8,981 bases of DNA. Origin: Firmicutes bacterium UBA2530. GTDB lineage: Bacteria; Bacillota; Clostridia; Tissierellales; Sedimentibacteraceae. Each line of letters opens with the position of its first letter. The stretch's first letter is position 1. The DNA lies in the NCBI GenBank assembly GCA_002340985.1, contig DDNC01000002.1, positions 240,993 through 249,973 of the forward strand. The letters run 5' to 3'. Below the pieces are notes generated by a model that searched no databases, was not told where the DNA came from, and worked only from the letters and a program-made list of their open reading frames with translations. Below are positions 6,031 to 8,981 of this stretch, piece after piece. The position numbers and the translations under genes were made by a program.

Positions 6031-7266
6031 ATGAAGAATATTTTTAAGAAAAAGAAATTGATAATTATTGTAATCATTTTAATTGCCGCGGCAGCTATTT
6101 TCACCGCATTAAATAAAAATAAGGGTCCTGTTGAAATGGCCGTAAATACCGTAGCACTGGAAAAGAAGTCTATTGAACAGATTATATCTGTTAAGGCTCC
6201 CTTGGAGGGAATTGAAAAAGCAGATGTAGTTTCGCCTTTAAATTATGAGATTATAGATATAAGAGTCAAGGAAGGAGATTTGGTTAAGAAAGACCAGATT
6301 TTAGCGGTGCTTGACAGCGAGGAATTGGAGAAGCAGATTTCTTCTGAGGAGAATCAGATTCAGCTTGCCCAGCTGGAGCAGCAGGAGAGTCTGAAGCAGC
6401 AGCAGGTTGAATATGACAAGGCGCTGCTGAATGTTGCCGAACTTGAGAAAAGCTTTAATCAGAGCAAGGAGCTGCTTGAAAACGGAATAATTACAAAGGA
6501 AGCTTATGAAAAGGCAGAAAGCAGCCTCAGAGAAGCTAAGAAAAGTCTTGAAACATTCAATGCCGTTGACGGAAAGGTAGTACTGTCTTCTGCCAAGGCT
6601 AAAAGTATTGAAATTCAAAAGCAGGAATTAGAAAAGAAAAAAGAAGATTTGAACAAGGTATTTATTAAAAGCCCAATAGATGGCACAATTACCAGGGTTA
6701 ATGTAAACTTAGGTAGGTATGCAAAGGACACTCTGAATGAAAAAGCCATGTTTACTGTGGAAAACTTAGATAAGCTTCAGATGAAGGTGTTCATAAGTGA
6801 ATTTGATATAGGTAAAATTTCAGTAGGTCAGGAAGTAGAAATTACCTCGGATGTTATGGGGAAGGATACTACCGCAGGTGTTGTGTCAAGAATTTCTCCC
6901 ACAGCGGAGCAAAAGGATAACAACACTATGGAAAGAGTTATACCCGTGGTGATAGATATAATTGACAAGCCGGAAAATCTCATTGCCGGTGTAAGTGCAA
7001 CAGCTAAAATAAAGGTTGCCAGAGCAGAAGATATATTTGCCGTGTCTCCTGGCATGCTTATAACCGATGTGGAAAATCAAAATAAAGTATTTATGCTGAA
7101 TGATGATAATACGGTGAAATCAGTAATCGTGGAGACCGGTCTTGAGACTGACCTGGAAATAGAAATCAGAAGCGGCGAGCTTGTGGAAGGTATGAAAGTC
7201 ATTGCAAATCCTGATATGAGCTTTACTGACGGAATGACCGTAAGACCAAACGATGCGGCAGAGTAG
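6031..7266 (+). CDS. MacA/HlyD-family efflux adaptor (membrane fusion protein)
   Basis: The 411-residue product has a basic N-terminus, one membrane anchor (about 9-27) and then an extracytoplasmic adaptor. The order is: first lipoyl half (about 65-96, with IRVKEGDLVKKDQILAVLD), a Gln/Glu/Lys-rich alpha-helical hairpin coiled coil (about 97-210), second lipoyl half (about 211-245, with IKSPIDGTITRVNV), beta-barrel (about 248-330) and a membrane-proximal domain to the end. At the hairpin turn, SKELLENGIITKEAYEKA resembles the TolC-docking tip of Gram-negative MacA/AcrA, with L148 and T155 at the Leu and Ser positions but Q144 in place of Arg. In Gram-positives such adaptors assemble with MacB-type ATPase/permease pairs to export antimicrobial peptides, drugs or other amphiphiles. 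A TAGGAG Shine-Dalgarno overlaps the stop of the previous gene, 6 bases before the ATG, so translation is probably coupled. The ATPase gene follows within 10 bases. Confidence 0.9.
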   Translation: MKNIFKKKKLIIIVIILIAAAAIFTALNKNKGPVEMAVNTVALEKKSIEQIISVKAPLEGIEKADVVSPLNYEIIDIRVKEGDLVKKDQILAVLDSEELEKQISSEENQIQLAQLEQQESLKQQQVEYDKALLNVAELEKSFNQSKELLENGIITKEAYEKAESSLREAKKSLETFNAVDGKVVLSSAKAKSIEIQKQELEKKKEDLNKVFIKSPIDGTITRVNVNLGRYAKDTLNEKAMFTVENLDKLQMKVFISEFDIGKISVGQEVEITSDVMGKDTTAGVVSRISPTAEQKDNNTMERVIPVVIDIIDKPENLIAGVSATAKIKVARAEDIFAVSPGMLITDVENQNKVFMLNDDNTVKSVIVETGLETDLEIEIRSGELVEGMKVIANPDMSFTDGMTVRPNDAAE

Positions 7267-7275
7267 GATATGATT

Positions 7276-7983
7276 ATGAGCAGCGTAATAACAATAAAAG
7301 ATTTAAACAAGACATATAAGAATGGTTCTGTTGAGGTTCATGCGTTGAAGGATGTAAATCTTGAAATACAGCACGGAGAATTCATTGCAGTCATGGGGCA
7401 ATCAGGCTCTGGAAAGTCAACTCTCATGAACATATTGGGTTGTCTTGACAGACCAACTTCGGGAGAATACCTTTTGGAAGGAATCAATATAAAGGACCAG
7501 AGTCAGGATGAGTTATCTCTTATCAGAAACAAAAAAATCGGCTTTGTTTTCCAGGCGTTTAATCTTATTCCGCGTACAGATGTTCTGCGGAATGTGGAGC
7601 TTCCAATGATATATGCCAAGCAAAAAACATCCTACAGGAGAGCTCGTGCAATTGAGCTTTTAGAGAAGGTAGGATTAGGAGACAGGACACACCATCTTCC
7701 CAATGAGCTGTCGGGAGGGCAGAAGCAGAGAGTTGCCATTGCAAGAGCACTTGCAAACAATCCTCCTATTATTTTAGCTGACGAACCTACGGGTAACCTG
7801 GATACTCAGTCTTCGGATGAAATTATGGAAATATTCAGGGACCTGAACAAGGAAGGAAGCAGCATTATATTGGTAACTCATGAGCCGGAGATTGCAGAAT
7901 ACGCGGACAGGGTCATAGTGTTCCGCGACGGCCGCCTCATAGAAGACAGAAGGAAAGAGGGTGTTTCAAAATTATTTGGTTAG
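7276..7983 (+). CDS. ABC transporter ATP-binding protein (MacB/LolD type)
   Basis: The 235-residue product is a complete nucleotide-binding domain. Walker A is GQSGSGKST (41-49), the Q-loop Q93 lies in GFVFQAFNLIP, the signature is LSGGQKQRVAIARAL (145-159), Walker B is IILADEP (165-171) with catalytic E170, the D-loop is GNLD (173-176) and the switch histidine is H202 in VTHEPEIA. The R-x-x-x-IGFVFQ-x-FNL pattern and the absence of a fused permease place it in the family that powers MacB/FtsX-type permeases. ATP hydrolysis in the cytoplasm would drive the permease encoded next. An ATG at 7270 is also in frame, but TAGGA (7264-7268), which overlaps the adaptor stop, is 7 bases from 7276 and only 1 base from 7270, so 7276 is chosen. 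The 3' end overlaps the probable start region of the permease. Confidence 0.93.
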   Translation: MSSVITIKDLNKTYKNGSVEVHALKDVNLEIQHGEFIAVMGQSGSGKSTLMNILGCLDRPTSGEYLLEGINIKDQSQDELSLIRNKKIGFVFQAFNLIPRTDVLRNVELPMIYAKQKTSYRRARAIELLEKVGLGDRTHHLPNELSGGQKQRVAIARALANNPPIILADEPTGNLDTQSSDEIMEIFRDLNKEGSSIILVTHEPEIAEYADRVIVFRDGRLIEDRRKEGVSKLFG

Positions 7984-8981
7984 AGAATATTAAAATAGCA
8001 TTTCAGTCTATTTTATCTAATAAAATGCGCTCGCTCCTTACGATGCTGGGAATAATAATAGGCATCAGCTCTGTTATTGCAATAGTTTCGATAGGGGACA
8101 GCATGAAGGGCGTCATGGATAATCTGTATGCCGATGTGGGTAAAAACCGCGCCGTCATGTATGTGGGCAATATTGATGATATGAGGTCTACAGACTTCTT
8201 TTACCAGGATGATCTGGATATTATAAAGGATAGAATGGGGGAAAAAATATCATACATAGTTCCGTCAGAAAGTATAAGAAGTGATGTGACGTTGGGGAAA
8301 AAGTCAATAAAGCTAAATATGGCATGCGTTGACAGCGGATATGAAAATGTTCAGAAAGTTAAAATGCTTTATGGAAGAATGATTAACAAGAGCGATGTTG
8401 AAAGAAGAGCTAAGATTGTAGTTCTGGAACAAAATGCCGCAATTAAGCTTTTCGGCAAGGAAAATGTAGTTGGTCAATACATAAGAGTCAAAATAGAAAA
8501 CAACATGGAAGACCTGCTCATTACAGGCGTGTATAAAAATGAAATCTCACCTTTCTTAGCCATGATGCAGGGACAGAGCATGTATGAGGAAAGCTATGTA
8601 CCATATACTATGCCATATTCATCCGACTATGCTCATTATGCCTTGGATATATTCATAAGTGAAAAGTATTCGGTGAGTTCTGCGTTGGATGAAATTGGTT
8701 CGCTTGTTGCAAAGATGAAGAACAGGCAGCCTGAAAACTACTATTTGTACAGTGCGGAGGCAGAACAGACATCGATTAATGCCGTGCTCGGCGGACTGTC
8801 TCTGGCGGTTGCTGCAATAGCGGCAATATCTTTGCTGGTTGGAGGCATAGGCATTATGAATATCATGCTTGTTTCGGTTACAGAAAGAACCAGAGAGATA
8901 GGCATTAAAAAGTCCCTTGGGGCAAGGACTAAGGACGTATTGTTTCAGTTTCTTATAGAATCTGCAACTCTTTCTGCCATC
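7971..8981 (+). CDS. MacB/FtsX-type ABC permease, 5' part (start codon anomalous)
   Basis: The frame is open to the right edge, so the C-terminus, including the last two membrane segments, is missing. The product shows the MacB layout: ENIKIAFQSILSNKMRS leading into segment 1 (LLTMLGIIIGISSVIAIVSIG), a large extracytoplasmic MacB_PCD-type domain of about 230 residues, a second segment (AVAAIAAISLLVGGIGIMNIMLV) and the FtsX signature TERTREIGIKKSLGA. It would be the membrane half of the pump with the preceding ATPase and adaptor. The start is a problem. Between the in-frame TGA at 7881-7883 and the ATG at 8025 there is no ATG, GTG or TTG, yet the conserved N-terminal helix lies before 8025 and no Shine-Dalgarno precedes that ATG. 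A purine-rich AAAGAGGG (7954-7961) stands before two ATT codons (7971, 7974). ATT at 7971 is used here as a working start; a one-base frameshift or sequence error is equally possible. An automatic caller would report 8025. Confidence 0.85.
   Translation, partial: MIWLENIKIAFQSILSNKMRSLLTMLGIIIGISSVIAIVSIGDSMKGVMDNLYADVGKNRAVMYVGNIDDMRSTDFFYQDDLDIIKDRMGEKISYIVPSESIRSDVTLGKKSIKLNMACVDSGYENVQKVKMLYGRMINKSDVERRAKIVVLEQNAAIKLFGKENVVGQYIRVKIENNMEDLLITGVYKNEISPFLAMMQGQSMYEESYVPYTMPYSSDYAHYALDIFISEKYSVSSALDEIGSLVAKMKNRQPENYYLYSAEAEQTSINAVLGGLSLAVAAIAAISLLVGGIGIMNIMLVSVTERTREIGIKKSLGARTKDVLFQFLIESATLSAI

Noticed and set aside
6301..6618. Antisense open frame opposite the adaptor coiled coil
   Set aside because: It is a Leu-rich complement of a Gln/Glu/Lys-rich coiled-coil coding region with no ribosome binding site.
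7270..7275. ATG at 7270 as the ATPase start
   Set aside because: The Shine-Dalgarno TAGGA would be only 1 base away; ATG 7276 has normal spacing.

Overview
The window looks like chromosomal DNA of a low-GC Gram-positive bacterium, most likely an anaerobic clostridium of the Ruminiclostridium/Acetivibrio/Clostridium type. The reasons are AT-rich codon use, Shine-Dalgarno sequences of the GGAGG type, a family of carbohydrate-binding protein first described in Clostridium thermocellum (Cthe_2159-like), an EcsC-family protein, and a LytTR/GHKL two-component system. This is a family-level inference; there is no marker gene. All recognised genes lie on the + strand, and no RNA genes, CRISPR array or insertion sequence was seen.

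Left part (1-668): the 3' end of a secreted or surface carbohydrate-binding protein with beta-helix-type repeats and a Gly/Pro-rich tail, closed by a strong intrinsic terminator. Middle part (819-3328): a small VOC-fold protein that has lost most glyoxalase metal ligands, an MFS drug-efflux type transporter, and an EcsC-family protein whose start overlaps the MFS stop (TAATG), closed by a second intrinsic terminator. The 72-base gap before the MFS gene can form two mutually exclusive hairpins, one of which covers its ribosome binding site.

Right part (about 3380-8981): a promoter with an extended -10 drives a LytTR response regulator and an overlapping GHKL sensor kinase (AgrA/AgrC-like, but with no agrB/agrD here). 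After a 114-base gap comes a tight gene set: a divergent ECF-sigma-like protein, a MacA/HlyD-type membrane-fusion adaptor, a MacB/LolD-type ATPase and a MacB/FtsX-type permease that runs off the window edge. A reasonable reading is that the two-component system and/or the sigma-like protein control this tripartite-like efflux pump; nothing in the sequence proves it.

The two most notable points are (a) the sigma-like protein at the head of the pump operon, which keeps a region 4-like helix-turn-helix but has a degraded region 2 and has no anti-sigma gene next to it, and (b) the permease reading frame, which has no ATG, GTG or TTG that would include its conserved N-terminus. This implies a rare start codon, a frameshift or a sequencing error. 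No wholly new system can be demonstrated from this window.
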